From the NCBI GenBank assembly GCA_910575665.1, contig CAJTFB010000020.1, forward strand, positions 21,446 through 85,445: 64,000 bases of DNA, given 5' to 3'. The position numbers were made by a program, and so were the translations under genes. This stretch comes from Eubacteriaceae bacterium. GTDB taxonomy: Bacteria; Bacillota; Clostridia; Lachnospirales; Lachnospiraceae. The notes under the pieces are model-generated. The model was given only the letters and a program-made list of their open reading frames with translations. It ran no database searches and was not told where the DNA came from. Below, piece after piece: positions 26,010 to 35,530 of this stretch. Each line of letters opens with the position of its first letter. The stretch's first letter is position 1.

Positions 26010-27836
26010 TTATTTCGCCTCCTCATTTGCCATAAGTATATCCCCCAGATATTCAAGTTCTACTGTATCCATCAACTCCAGATCTGAGATATATTTAAAA
26101 GAAATCGTATATTTATACTGTCTCTTCTTCGTGACATCATCCTCTGTCTTGGCAATAGAACTCGACATGGTAACATCTTTAATTCCCTGAAGCAGATTCA
26201 AACGAACTACAATCGCTGAAACAGAAGAAAGCTTATCTTTCGATGTACAGCTTATCGTACCCCCTTCATCCGTAGTAGAAATTGAATTGATGCAGAGAGA
26301 ATCCGGACATCCTTCTTTAATATCATCCAGCACCTTATGCAGCTGGTTATTGCTGGTATTTACCCTGTTCTCGATCAGACGGTATGTTCCAACCTTTTTT
26401 CTCGTTTCTTCCAATTCTTTATACTTCGCCTCCACCGGCAGGAGCGACAATTCCTTCGCATGTGCGGCATCATACCTGCTGGCAGCTGAATTGAGTTCAA
26501 TCATAGAAAAAAGAGAGACCCCAATACAAAGAACTATGGCTGCCACAAAAACTGCCGCAATGCTCATGACCGAATCCTTCGTAGCTACTTTGTTTTTTAT
26601 CTCATCGGGGATAAAATTAACTGGACTGTAGACAGCACCAAAGCATCCTACATACTGGAGAATATTTGCATTCACTTCTATCTGACGGTTAAATGAGACG
26701 CCGACCAGTTCGTTCGGAGTCCGTGCCGGAATCCCAAGTTCATTGTTCATCAATTCATGAATACCTGCAATATTAGCTCCATTTCCAGTTACAATAATAG
26801 ACTGGATCCGTTCCTCTCTATACCTTGAATTATAATACTCCATAACACGATATATGTTACCAATCAATGACGAAGCACTCTGGGTCAATTCAATACGTTT
26901 CTGCATGGATAAATCTCCCTGTGGATTCGCTTGATTTAACGTGTGAAGAAGTACTCTCTGGGAAGCCAGAAGACGAACTGCCTTATCATAATCTGAAACC
27001 TGAAATGCCGGCTCCGACATTGCCGCTTCTATAATATTAATAGCTCCATATGGAATGACACGCTGTAAAAGCAGCTTTTCTTTGCTCATGATGTTGATCA
27101 AGGTATTTTCACGGTTAATCTGAACAGCCATTTCTACGCCTTCTGTCACCTGACGTTTCATGATCTGGAAAATACCATTTCCATCAACCTCGATACCTGC
27201 GACTCTAAAATCACATCCCTCTGCCAAAGCATAATAGGATCGGACCAAATCAATCGGTGCAGCGTATACGAGAAGGTCGATCACCCGCTCTGTCTGCTTT
27301 TCACCCTCTTTTCCTTTTTTGTCTTCCTCAGGATTCTTACTCTTTTTCTTTTTCTCTTTCTTCTTTTTCTTGGTATCATCCGTTATCTCTGGATTCTCCG
27401 CCTTTTCTCTCTCCTTTTCCTTCTCACTGCCATCCGTCACTTCTTCATTTTCGCCAATATCTCGTCCGTTTCCCTGCTTCACATAAGAAAAAATATATCG
27501 TTCTTTATCCACAGGAAACATATCTCCGACTTTCGCATCTACAATGGACTGAATCTTACTGTCCTTCACATATGGAATCGTCGTCTCACGATTGGCAATT
27601 TTGGAAGAACTTAGAGAAAATATAACATCCTTTGTGGTTATTCCCTTTTCCTGGCATGCCTGCTTGATTCGTCGGCTCACATCTATAATATTTTTAACTT
27701 CTCCATCTACCACGGATCCCTGGGGAGTCGGTACGCGAACACAGCCATAAACCGTAGGATTTACCGCTGAATTGTCCATATGTACGATTCTTATCGTCTT
27801 TGTCCCCACACGAACTACTACAACCTTTTTAGCCAT
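26010..27836 (-). CDS. PilM-PilN fusion protein of the pilus platform
   Basis: ATG 27836 follows AAAGGAGG and gives 608 aa. Residues 1-395 form an actin-like PilM domain (AKKVVVVRVGTKTIRIVHMD, SIIVTGNGANIAGIHELMN). A Lys/Glu-rich insert lies at about 125-185. Residues 400-608 are PilN: VNFIPDEIKNK, one membrane helix (about 425-450), a coiled coil and a ferredoxin-like domain. In separate systems the (I)NLLP segment of PilN docks into PilM. Here the equivalent VNFIP sits at the fusion joint. A longer start at 27914 was rejected. Confidence 0.82.
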   Translation of the reverse strand: MAKKVVVVRVGTKTIRIVHMDNSAVNPTVYGCVRVPTPQGSVVDGEVKNIIDVSRRIKQACQEKGITTKDVIFSLSSSKIANRETTIPYVKDSKIQSIVDAKVGDMFPVDKERYIFSYVKQGNGRDIGENEEVTDGSEKEKEREKAENPEITDDTKKKKKEKKKKSKNPEEDKKGKEGEKQTERVIDLLVYAAPIDLVRSYYALAEGCDFRVAGIEVDGNGIFQIMKRQVTEGVEMAVQINRENTLINIMSKEKLLLQRVIPYGAINIIEAAMSEPAFQVSDYDKAVRLLASQRVLLHTLNQANPQGDLSMQKRIELTQSASSLIGNIYRVMEYYNSRYREERIQSIIVTGNGANIAGIHELMNNELGIPARTPNELVGVSFNRQIEVNANILQYVGCFGAVYSPVNFIPDEIKNKVATKDSVMSIAAVFVAAIVLCIGVSLFSMIELNSAASRYDAAHAKELSLLPVEAKYKELEETRKKVGTYRLIENRVNTSNNQLHKVLDDIKEGCPDSLCINSISTTDEGGTISCTSKDKLSSVSAIVVRLNLLQGIKDVTMSSSIAKTEDDVTKKRQYKYTISFKYISDLELMDTVELEYLGDILMANEEAK

Positions 27837-28028
27837 AATAACCTCCTTTGTAATGCACCACACGTTCCTAAATTTACTTGTATACAATCCGTGCAGCGCT
27901 ATTACCCTCCTCATTCCTCATTTTATGGATTTTACTGCCTTTTCTATCTTTATCAATAAGATTTTGACCAGGTTAAATAAAAGAAAAAGCACTAAAATCC
28001 ACAAAACCACATAACAGAAATACTACCC

Positions 28029-28787
28029 CTATACGACGCATAGACTGATATACCAGTCAATAAACCTGTCACCCCAGAGCATAGCGACAAATATCCCTAC
28101 CGAAAGGTAAGGTCCCATAGCAAACTTTGTTTTGTTTTTTGTCACTGCAATAATGATACACTGAATCACCGATCCAATGATACATCCAGCCGCCAAGGCG
28201 AGCATGATATTCTGCCATCCCAGACATAATCCTGCCACCGCCATCAGTTTGATATCTCCTCCTCCAATCCCCTTCCCCCGTGTAATAATAAGGCACAAGA
28301 ACAGAAAAAGGCTTGCTGAAAAGAAGCCAATCAAATAATGAATCCAATTTTCAAGATCAAATATAATATGTACGATTCCGATTCCCAGAATAACAGCATT
28401 AATACGAACAGGGATCTCCAACGTCCGATAATCAATCACACTTAATGTAAGAAGGGCAGAAACCAAAAGTGCAAACAATACACTCTCGACATTCATGCCA
28501 TTCACTCTGAATACAACAAGATATAGAATCCCGTTCAACAGTTCGATCAAGACGTACTGGTAAGACAATTTGCTCCCGCAGTAACGGCACCTCCCTTTCA
28601 AAAAGAGGTAACTGAACAACGGGAACAAATCATACCAGACCAACTTATGGCCGCAACTCATGCAATGGGAATTCACCATGACAACACTTTCTTTATTTGG
28701 AATCCGATATATGCATACATTTAAAAAACTACCGATCACGATGCCATATATGAAAATGATTATGTAAAGAAAATTTTCTATTGCCAT
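28029..28787 (-). CDS. pilD: prepilin peptidase and N-methyltransferase (PilD, peptidase A24)
   Basis: The 252-aa polytopic membrane protein has the N-terminal methylase part with four zinc cysteines (CMSC and CRYC). Two catalytic aspartates follow, in LSVIDYRTLEIP and GKGIGGGDIKLM. It cleaves the leader of the cluster's prepilins and N-methylates the new N-terminus. The start follows GGGAGAACAATC. The 27915-28028 stretch between it and the PilM-PilN start contains no gene. Confidence 0.93.
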   Translation of the reverse strand: MAIENFLYIIIFIYGIVIGSFLNVCIYRIPNKESVVMVNSHCMSCGHKLVWYDLFPLFSYLFLKGRCRYCGSKLSYQYVLIELLNGILYLVVFRVNGMNVESVLFALLVSALLTLSVIDYRTLEIPVRINAVILGIGIVHIIFDLENWIHYLIGFFSASLFLFLCLIITRGKGIGGGDIKLMAVAGLCLGWQNIMLALAAGCIIGSVIQCIIIAVTKNKTKFAMGPYLSVGIFVAMLWGDRFIDWYISLCVV

Positions 28788-28829
28788 GATTGTTCTCCCA
28801 TTTGCATCTGTTAACTTAAGTAAAATCCA

Positions 28830-29348
28830 TTAATTGCTAACCATCAGAGGCGCATTGTCATTATATTGACAATTCTGTACCGTAATAGTCGTACTACCCA
28901 GGCTGAACGAATTAGATACACCACCAGAAGCTGTATCATGCTGTTTAACATAACATACCACTTTGTTGTTAGCCGTATCATAGCAGCATACAATAGGCTG
29001 TCCTGCACCGTACTGAGAACTTAATGTAAGGGTTGCTTCACCAAGAGTCTGGCTCATAGCGTTCCAAACCTTACTTTCAGAACCAGTTGCAGTTACACTT
29101 CCACTGGCATCGATCGAAAATGATCCGGTTCCAGTAGCTTTGGTATCTGCCACCGCAGTAGTAAGCGCGCTGCAGATCGTATCCAATGCCTGCAGATCTT
29201 TGGACTCACGGCTCTTCTCCAGATATGGGATAACTGCCAGAGCAACTACTCCAATCAGAATAGCCATAATGGCGATAACGATGATCAACTCAACAAGAGA
29301 AAAACCTTCGTTAGAACCGCTTAAGTACTTCTGAAATCTTTTCTTCAT
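28830..29348 (-). CDS. pilA: major type IV prepilin (PilA-like)
   Basis: ATG 29348 gives 172 aa with leader MKKRFQKYLSGSNEG before FSLVELIIVIAIMAILIGVVAL, with Glu5. The mature pilin has a long N-terminal helix ending ARALIPYLEKSRES-like and a small Ser/Thr/Gly-rich head without cysteines. Its own strong promoter (29405-29433) and first position in the operon fit the major subunit. AAGGAGAATGAGG lies before the start. Confidence 0.85.
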   Translation of the reverse strand: MKKRFQKYLSGSNEGFSLVELIIVIAIMAILIGVVALAVIPYLEKSRESKDLQALDTICSALTTAVADTKATGTGSFSIDASGSVTATGSESKVWNAMSQTLGEATLTLSSQYGAGQPIVCCYDTANNKVVCYVKQHDTASGGVSNSFSLGSTTITVQNCQYNDNAPLMVSN

Positions 29349-29404
29349 AACCTCATTCTCCTTTTTTCTTTTTTTCATCACATAATTATGATGTATTTTA
29401 TATC

Positions 29405-29433
29405 ATTGTATCATATACTCTACCCATTTACAA
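29405..29433 (-). promoter_or_regulatory. promoter of the prepilin operon
   Basis: Minus strand: -35 TTGTAA (29428-29433), 17-base spacer, -10 TACAAT (29405-29410). It reads into pilA. A 22-bp inverted repeat (ATTATGAAA...TTTCATAAT, 29467-29488) lies between this promoter and the divergent one and could be an operator. Confidence 0.7.
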
Positions 29434-29512
29434 GAAAATTTTGGATATTTTTATACCAAATTTATAATTATGAAATATTTTTCATAATTTCCCCAAACTT
29501 TTACTTTATTTA

Positions 29513-29541
29513 TTGAAAAAAAGCGGTTTAAATGATAAACT
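29513..29541 (+). promoter_or_regulatory. promoter of the GT-C glycosyltransferase gene
   Basis: Plus strand: -35 TTGAAA (29513-29518), 17-base spacer, -10 TAAACT (29536-29541). It is divergent from the pilin promoter about 80 bases away. Confidence 0.55.
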
Positions 29542-29559
29542 ACTTTATATACACAAATA

Positions 29560-31374
29560 ATGAAAGGATTACTTAAAATCATGAAAGCACCTACTTTTTT
29601 TCTCAATCATAAAAAATATTTTTTCCTTTTTATTATAATTACGCTGCAACTTGCTCATTTTACTTATGTTTTTGCCTGTCAGAGAGAAGGCGTCCACTCC
29701 GACGAAAACTGGAGCTATGGATTCGCAAATGCCTATTATCAAAAGCAGCTGTACTGTGATGAAAAAGGAAACCGAACAAATTTTGATACCTGGACGGATA
29801 CCAAAGTTTTCCATGATTATACAGAGGTATCTGACGATCAACGATTTTCCTACGGTTCTGTCTGGTTCAATATGGAGGAAGATTTTAGTCCACCACTTCA
29901 CAGCGCCTTGTTACATACGATTTGTTCCTTTTTTCCAAACAGTTTTTCCTGGTGGTACGCATACATTATCAACATTCCTTCTTTCATCATAGCCATGATC
30001 TGCCTGTATCTGTTAGGAAAACAACTTACTCATTCCGAAAACACAGCCTTATTTATCTGCTTTTTTTACAGCTCGTTATCCGGGGCATTAAATACATTTA
30101 TCTATCTACGCACCTATGCTCTGCTGACAGCGCTGGCACTTTTGTATTCACTTTTACACTGCCGTATGTACAATCAGTCATTTCAAAAACCATCCAAATA
30201 CTTAGCAGGCATTTTGTTCCTTAACGTGATCGGCGGACTTAGCCACTACTATTTCCTTGCTCTCGTATTCTGTTTTGCTGTAATATTTTCATTATACCTT
30301 CTAATTACCAGGCACATCAAAACAGCACTTCTATATATGGGCACAATGCTGCTTTCAGCAGGTATTTATCTCTTAATCTGGCCCCATGCCATCCATCTGA
30401 TTTTTAGCAGTTCAGAAATGTATGCCCAGCATATGAAATTTATATGGGAAATTAAAGCATGCCTTCAATTCCTGATCGGTGAATCCACAGGCATCCTGAT
30501 CCTTTACCCAAACCCTTATACCATAGCAGTTTTTAACGTCTGTCTCATCTTTTTGGCAATTATTATCGCCGGCGTTTCCTTTCTTTGCAGAAATGAATCC
30601 TGGTTCCGCCACCTGGTTCGACGGAGCCATCTCGGTATTAAGCATTTTTTCCGAAGAGCGCCTAAACGGTTTAAGAAAGCAAATAAAATGTATCTGTTTT
30701 TGTTTCTCGCCTGCTTTTTCACTTTAGTTATTATTGCAAAAGTAAGCAACATTTATAGCATGGGGATATATTTCGACCGCTACATATTTTTCTTAATGCC
30801 TTTGGCTACCCTTATAATAGTGGGACTGCTTTCCAAAATTCTTTTCCGGCTTGTTCGAAAAGCAAGGAAGGGATTTCGCGCAGCGTTCATCTTGACATTG
30901 ATATGTTGCTGTTTTATGATCAATCAGATTTATTTCCCCTGTCACTATTTATTCCCAAGAAACAATGATAAAATCCGCACCGAAGAACTCATAAAAGGCG
31001 CTAATGTAATTGTCGCAGTAAGCAACGACTGGCAAATCGTATGCTACAGCACATTATTAAGGGACAGTAAGCAGTTTTACATGCTGAATATCGGTTCCCT
31101 GGAAGAATCTTTAGACTCTATAGAAGATCTAAACGGTCCATCCGACACCCCTGTATATTTAATCGTTGAAAAAAATAAACTCCGCTCAAAAGACTGGAAA
31201 AAGGACGAAAATGCCCCTGAGGGTCTGGTTCCTATCCAGGACGTTCTTACCTTTGAATACACACTAGATGATATCGTCAACAAGATCTCCTCTTTTAACT
31301 TCACCACTACGACAAAATACATCGCTACTGAAAGTGGTTTTGTTGGAGAATATGATATTTACCAGCTAAGATAG
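29560..31374 (+). CDS. polytopic GT-C-type glycosyltransferase (GT39/ArnT-like)
   Basis: The 604-aa protein has about ten or more membrane helices. The acidic pair typical of GT-C enzymes lies after the first helix (EGVHSDENWSYG, about residues 43-54), and the C-terminal domain (about 480-604) is soluble. GT-C enzymes move sugars from polyprenyl carriers to proteins or lipids outside the membrane. ATG 29560 has a poor ribosome binding site. ATG 29581 after AAAGGA is an alternative. It is the only plus-strand gene inside the pilus cluster, placed between pilC and pilA. Pilin glycosylation is therefore the leading guess, with lipid or wall polymer modification as alternatives. Confidence 0.7.
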   Translation: MKGLLKIMKAPTFFLNHKKYFFLFIIITLQLAHFTYVFACQREGVHSDENWSYGFANAYYQKQLYCDEKGNRTNFDTWTDTKVFHDYTEVSDDQRFSYGSVWFNMEEDFSPPLHSALLHTICSFFPNSFSWWYAYIINIPSFIIAMICLYLLGKQLTHSENTALFICFFYSSLSGALNTFIYLRTYALLTALALLYSLLHCRMYNQSFQKPSKYLAGILFLNVIGGLSHYYFLALVFCFAVIFSLYLLITRHIKTALLYMGTMLLSAGIYLLIWPHAIHLIFSSSEMYAQHMKFIWEIKACLQFLIGESTGILILYPNPYTIAVFNVCLIFLAIIIAGVSFLCRNESWFRHLVRRSHLGIKHFFRRAPKRFKKANKMYLFLFLACFFTLVIIAKVSNIYSMGIYFDRYIFFLMPLATLIIVGLLSKILFRLVRKARKGFRAAFILTLICCCFMINQIYFPCHYLFPRNNDKIRTEELIKGANVIVAVSNDWQIVCYSTLLRDSKQFYMLNIGSLEESLDSIEDLNGPSDTPVYLIVEKNKLRSKDWKKDENAPEGLVPIQDVLTFEYTLDDIVNKISSFNFTTTTKYIATESGFVGEYDIYQLR

Positions 31375-31410
31375 GCAAATCACATCCTATCCACTCTTCT
31401 CCCATCAAGC

Positions 31411-31463
31411 AAAATATCCCTGCAAATTGGTGATACAAAGCACCAGATATGCAGGGATATTTT
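31411..31463. terminator. bidirectional terminator between the glycosyltransferase and pilC
   Basis: AAAATATCCCTGCA (31411-31424) pairs with TGCAGGGATATTTT (31450-31463), with an inner GGTG/CACC stem. The A and T flanks would serve both converging transcripts. Confidence 0.85.
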
Positions 31464-31501
31464 AACTTTCTCTTTTTTCTCTGTATGTAAACAATATATT
31501 A

Positions 31502-32713
31502 TCAGCCTGCCATAGAGTAGATCTGCATCATAGGCATAACGATAGCTCCCACTACGCCGCCAACTACAACTGCCAGGAGTATAATTACCGCCGGCTCCAT
31601 CGCCGTCGTCAGGTTCTTTGTAGCTGCCTCTACTTCCTGCTCATAGTACTCTGCCACCTTATCCAACATCGCCTCCGTGTTACCGGTTTCTTCCCCGATA
31701 CGCAGCATATGATACACCATCTGGGGAAATACCTCAGAGGCTTCTATCGGCTCCGACATCGGTATCCCCTGCATAACCTCTTCCCTGGAGTCATTCAATA
31801 CTTTACGCACAACCCGGTTCTCCACAACATTTGCCACAATGCCCAGCGCCTCCACCAAGGGTACACCGGACATAACCAATGTGGACATGGTCATACTAAA
31901 TTTTGCCGACGCATTTTTAATAGAAAAATCTTTGATAATCGGAATTTTCAGGCACACCCGGCTAGTAATCTGCTTACCTGTCTCTGTATTCTTTGCATAT
32001 ATAATCAAACCAACGAATCCAATGATTCCACCGATTACCCAGATCAGATTTGACTTCATAAATTCACTGACCCCAATAACGATGCGGGTCGGCAGCGGAA
32101 GCTGCTCTCCCATCATATCAAAGACTTGCTGAAACTGCGGTATCACCACCACCATCAGTACTATGACAACGATAATGGCCACCACAAGTACTACCACCGG
32201 ATAGATCATCGCACCGACCAATATAGAACGCAACTTCTGATCTTTCTCAAACTGGGTACAGATTCGCTCAAAGGCGACACTCAGGTTACCGGTCGCCTCT
32301 CCAGCTGCCACCATGTTGATCAGCAGATCTGGAAACACCTTACCTTCCAAGGCCATGGCGTTAGCCAGCGTCTCTCCCTTTTCTACATTTACCTGTACAT
32401 TATAGATGGACTTGCGCAGTATCTTGTTTTCTGTGGAGTCCTCTAACATTTTCAGACCGTCCACTACGGTCACACCAGCATTCAAAATGCTGTAGAACTG
32501 ACGGCAGAAAAGTGTGATATCCTTGAGCTTCACCGGATTGCCAATGGTTATATTCCACGCGGCATCGTCTACACTCTTCGTCTCTTTTATAAAGTGTACG
32601 ATGGCGCCCTCACCCTTCAGCTTGGCTGTTGCCGCTTCTTCCGAGTTTGCTTCCACAGTACCTTTTTTATCTTTTCCGTACCGATCTGTGATCCTGTACT
32701 TAAATGTTGCCAT
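31502..32713 (-). CDS. pilC: pilus assembly platform protein PilC (T2SF family)
   Basis: The 403-aa inner-membrane platform protein has two repeats of the T2SF domain (about 65-190 and 270-390). It shows FCRQFYSILNAGVTVVDGLKML, GNLSVAFERI and FSMTMSTLVMSGVPLVEALGI, and three hydrophobic segments. It connects the PilB/PilT motors to the growing fibre. It ends the pilBTC part of the cluster, directly before the terminator. Confidence 0.93.
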   Translation of the reverse strand: MATFKYRITDRYGKDKKGTVEANSEEAATAKLKGEGAIVHFIKETKSVDDAAWNITIGNPVKLKDITLFCRQFYSILNAGVTVVDGLKMLEDSTENKILRKSIYNVQVNVEKGETLANAMALEGKVFPDLLINMVAAGEATGNLSVAFERICTQFEKDQKLRSILVGAMIYPVVVLVVAIIVVIVLMVVVIPQFQQVFDMMGEQLPLPTRIVIGVSEFMKSNLIWVIGGIIGFVGLIIYAKNTETGKQITSRVCLKIPIIKDFSIKNASAKFSMTMSTLVMSGVPLVEALGIVANVVENRVVRKVLNDSREEVMQGIPMSEPIEASEVFPQMVYHMLRIGEETGNTEAMLDKVAEYYEQEVEAATKNLTTAMEPAVIILLAVVVGGVVGAIVMPMMQIYSMAG

Positions 32714-32728
32714 ATAGTCCCTCCTTCC

Positions 32729-33781
32729 TTAGTAAAGCCTTTTCGTCAATGCTGTTTTATCCTGGGCAAAGGTGATCGCCTCATCCCGACTGACCCTACC
32801 TGCCGTATATAGATCAAAAATCGAATCGTCCATCGTAATCATGCCACTCTTCCGGCTAGTCTGAATGACTGACGGAATCTGATGGCTCTTCCCCTCACGG
32901 ATCAGCGCACGAATCGCGCTGTTGGCATGAAGAATCTCAAATGCCGCCACCCGTCCTTTGCCATCTGCGGTCTTCATCAACTGCTGAGAAATAATGGCCT
33001 CTAAAAGAGTCGCCAGCTGCAAACGGATCTGCGGCTGTTGATGGGGCGGAAACACGTCAATGATACGGTCAATGGTAGCTGCTGCTCCAATGGTGTGCAG
33101 TGTAGAAAACACAAGATGTCCGGTCTCTGCCGCAGTTATCGCCGTGGATATCGTCTCTAAATCTCGCATCTCTCCCACCAGAATAACGTCAGGGTCTTCA
33201 CGAAGGGCAGCCCTAAGGGATGCTGCGTAGCTTTCTGTATCCATGCCGATCTCTCTCTGATTGACAATGGACTTTTTATGTACATGCAAATACTCAATGG
33301 GATCTTCCAATGTTATTATATGATGGCTATAATTTTCATTGATCCTATTGATCAATGCCGCCAAAGTTGTAGATTTTCCACTTCCTGTAGGTCCTGTCAC
33401 CAAGACGAGACCTCGCTTTTTATTTGTCAGATCTATGACTGACTGGGTCAGACCAAGCCCCTCTGGCTGTGGTATCTCCATATTGATCAGTCGTATAACG
33501 AATGCCATGGACCCTCTCTGTTTAAATACATTTACACGAAATCGTCCCTGGCCGATTATCGCATAAGAAAAATCTGCTTCCCCAGTGGCATTAAATCCTG
33601 CGATAAGACGCTTTGGTATCATCTGTTCGACCAGAGCTTTGGTATCCGCCCCCGTAAGCGGTGTCGATGTCAGATCCTTTAACGTTCCATTAATCCTGCA
33701 TTTGATCGGCACCCCAACCGATACATGCACATCCGAAGCCCCCACCTTTCGCGCCTGCAATAGTATGTCGTCAAGAGCCAT
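32729..33781 (-). CDS. pilT: pilus retraction ATPase PilT
   Basis: The 350-aa hexameric ATPase has Walker A GPTGSGKSTT, the Asp box ITLEDPIEYLH, Walker B VILVGEMRDLETI and the His box TGHLVFSTLHT. The N-terminus (DDILLQARKVGASDVHV) is typical of PilT rather than PilB. It powers pilus retraction, so twitching, adhesion force or DNA uptake are possible outcomes. GGAGGAAAAGG precedes the ATG. It lies 43 bases after pilB and 15 before pilC. Confidence 0.94.
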   Translation of the reverse strand: MALDDILLQARKVGASDVHVSVGVPIKCRINGTLKDLTSTPLTGADTKALVEQMIPKRLIAGFNATGEADFSYAIIGQGRFRVNVFKQRGSMAFVIRLINMEIPQPEGLGLTQSVIDLTNKKRGLVLVTGPTGSGKSTTLAALINRINENYSHHIITLEDPIEYLHVHKKSIVNQREIGMDTESYAASLRAALREDPDVILVGEMRDLETISTAITAAETGHLVFSTLHTIGAAATIDRIIDVFPPHQQPQIRLQLATLLEAIISQQLMKTADGKGRVAAFEILHANSAIRALIREGKSHQIPSVIQTSRKSGMITMDDSIFDLYTAGRVSRDEAITFAQDKTALTKRLY

Positions 33782-33823
33782 AACCCCTTTTCCTCCTTCT
33801 CATCGTTTCTACTTATCAACTTG

Positions 33824-35524
33824 TCACTCCGCCGCGATTCTTTCTACCTCTGAAATCGAAGTAACCCCCTTTAAAACCAGCTTTGCAGCACCAAGCCGAA
33901 GTGTCGTCAACCCCTCCTTCAACGCTACTTTTTGAATCTCCTCCGCACCGCCGCCCCGGCTGATCACTTCCCGCAGCGCCGGCGTGATCGGCATAATTTC
34001 ATAGACGCCAATTCGCCCCCGGTAACCAGAGTTATTACAATAGGCACACCCCGATTCCGATGGCTCATAGATCATCGGATTGGAGTCCCCCCGCAGACGA
34101 AGTCTGAATTTATCGGTATCCGTCATCTGTTTTTGCACATGGCATTTAGGACAGATACGGCGTACCAGACGCTGAGCTATGATACCCACCACAGAATCCG
34201 CCACCATGTACGGCTCTATTCCCATATCCTCAAGACGGGTTACTGTACTGGCAGCACTGTTTGTATGAAGTGTACTTACCACAAGATGCCCCGTGATCGC
34301 CGCCTTTACGGCTATACTCGCCGTCTCCTCATCTCGGATCTCTCCAATCATAATGATATCCGGATCCTGACGAAGGATGGAACGAAGTGCCGATGCAAAA
34401 GTAAGTCCCGCCTTTTCATTGACCTGAACCTGATTGATGCCATCCACATCTGCCTCAACCGGATCCTCTACGGTAATGATATTTACATCACCGCCGTTCA
34501 ATTCGTTCAAAACTGTGTAAAGAGTGGTAGATTTACCACTTCCGGTAGGTCCTGTTACCAATATAATCCCATGAGGATTTTTGAGAATACCATCAAAACG
34601 TTTCAGTTCTTCTTCCTGAAAACCTAACTCACTCTTTTCTTTGTTCAGTCCGGATTTGGATGCGATACGCATAACAACCTTTTCCCCAAAAGTAGTCGGA
34701 AGCGAAGATACACGAAGATCATACTCAACCCGATTGAAGATCAGGGTCATACGGCCATCCTGAGGGGCACGTTTTTCAGAAATGTTCATTCCACTTACAA
34801 TTTTTATACGAGCCACGATAGCACTCTGAAGATCCTTGGGATACCTCATAACCTCCTGCATGGCGCCGTCAATACGATACCTGACTCGAACCTGGTCTTC
34901 TAAAGCTTCGATGTGAATATCACTGGCGCGTTCGTTGACTGCCTGCTCAATGATCTTATTGACAAGAAGCACAATAGGTGAGTTATCCACCTCATCATTG
35001 CCATCTTCCTCTTTTTTGAGCTTCTGGTTTTTGTCCATACGCTCCTGAGCAAAACTCTCCGCCAGTTTGGCAGACTGTTCATTTCCATAATACTTTTCTA
35101 TGGCATAAGTGATATCCGATGGCGTCGCCACCATAATATCAATCTGCATATTGGTAATAATGGAAATATCATCTACCGCAATAATATCCAGAGGATCCGC
35201 CATAGCGATCCGAAGGATGTTGGGATTGTTTTCATCCAGTTCAAAGGGAATCACATTGTTTTTACGCACAATGTTTTCCGGCAGCAACTCGATGATCTCT
35301 GGTGCCAGCTTCGCTTCACGGATCTTGGCAAGAGGAATCTTCATCTGTTGTGACATTGCCTCTGCGATCTCAGTCTCATCGGTGTATTTCAATTCGACCA
35401 GCACCTCACCAAGACGCCTGCCGGTTTTTCTCTGCTCTTCTAATGCCGTCATCAACTGTTCCTGAGTAATGATATTGGCATCGATCAAGACGTCACCGAT
35501 TCTCTTACGAGTTTGACTTATCAT
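33824..35524 (-). CDS. pilB: pilus extension ATPase PilB (GspE family)
   Basis: The 566-aa protein has an N-terminal MshEN/GspE-N domain (RIGDVLIDANIITQEQL) and Walker A GPTGSGKSTT near residue 330. Walker B IIMIGEIRDEETA and a His box follow. The four-cysteine zinc motif CPKC...CAYC is near residue 465. It drives pilin polymerisation at the platform. It begins six bases after the 44-aa membrane protein gene, in an apparent read-through from hisB-hisIE. Confidence 0.95.
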   Translation of the reverse strand: MISQTRKRIGDVLIDANIITQEQLMTALEEQRKTGRRLGEVLVELKYTDETEIAEAMSQQMKIPLAKIREAKLAPEIIELLPENIVRKNNVIPFELDENNPNILRIAMADPLDIIAVDDISIITNMQIDIMVATPSDITYAIEKYYGNEQSAKLAESFAQERMDKNQKLKKEEDGNDEVDNSPIVLLVNKIIEQAVNERASDIHIEALEDQVRVRYRIDGAMQEVMRYPKDLQSAIVARIKIVSGMNISEKRAPQDGRMTLIFNRVEYDLRVSSLPTTFGEKVVMRIASKSGLNKEKSELGFQEEELKRFDGILKNPHGIILVTGPTGSGKSTTLYTVLNELNGGDVNIITVEDPVEADVDGINQVQVNEKAGLTFASALRSILRQDPDIIMIGEIRDEETASIAVKAAITGHLVVSTLHTNSAASTVTRLEDMGIEPYMVADSVVGIIAQRLVRRICPKCHVQKQMTDTDKFRLRLRGDSNPMIYEPSESGCAYCNNSGYRGRIGVYEIMPITPALREVISRGGGAEEIQKVALKEGLTTLRLGAAKLVLKGVTSISEVERIAAE

Positions 35525-35530
35525 AATCTA

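Noticed and set aside
16508..35524. Type II secretion system instead of type IV pilus
   Set aside because: PilT, PilM-N-O order and several PilV/PilW/PilX-like proteins favour a pilus. No secretin or GspC/L/M genes are present.
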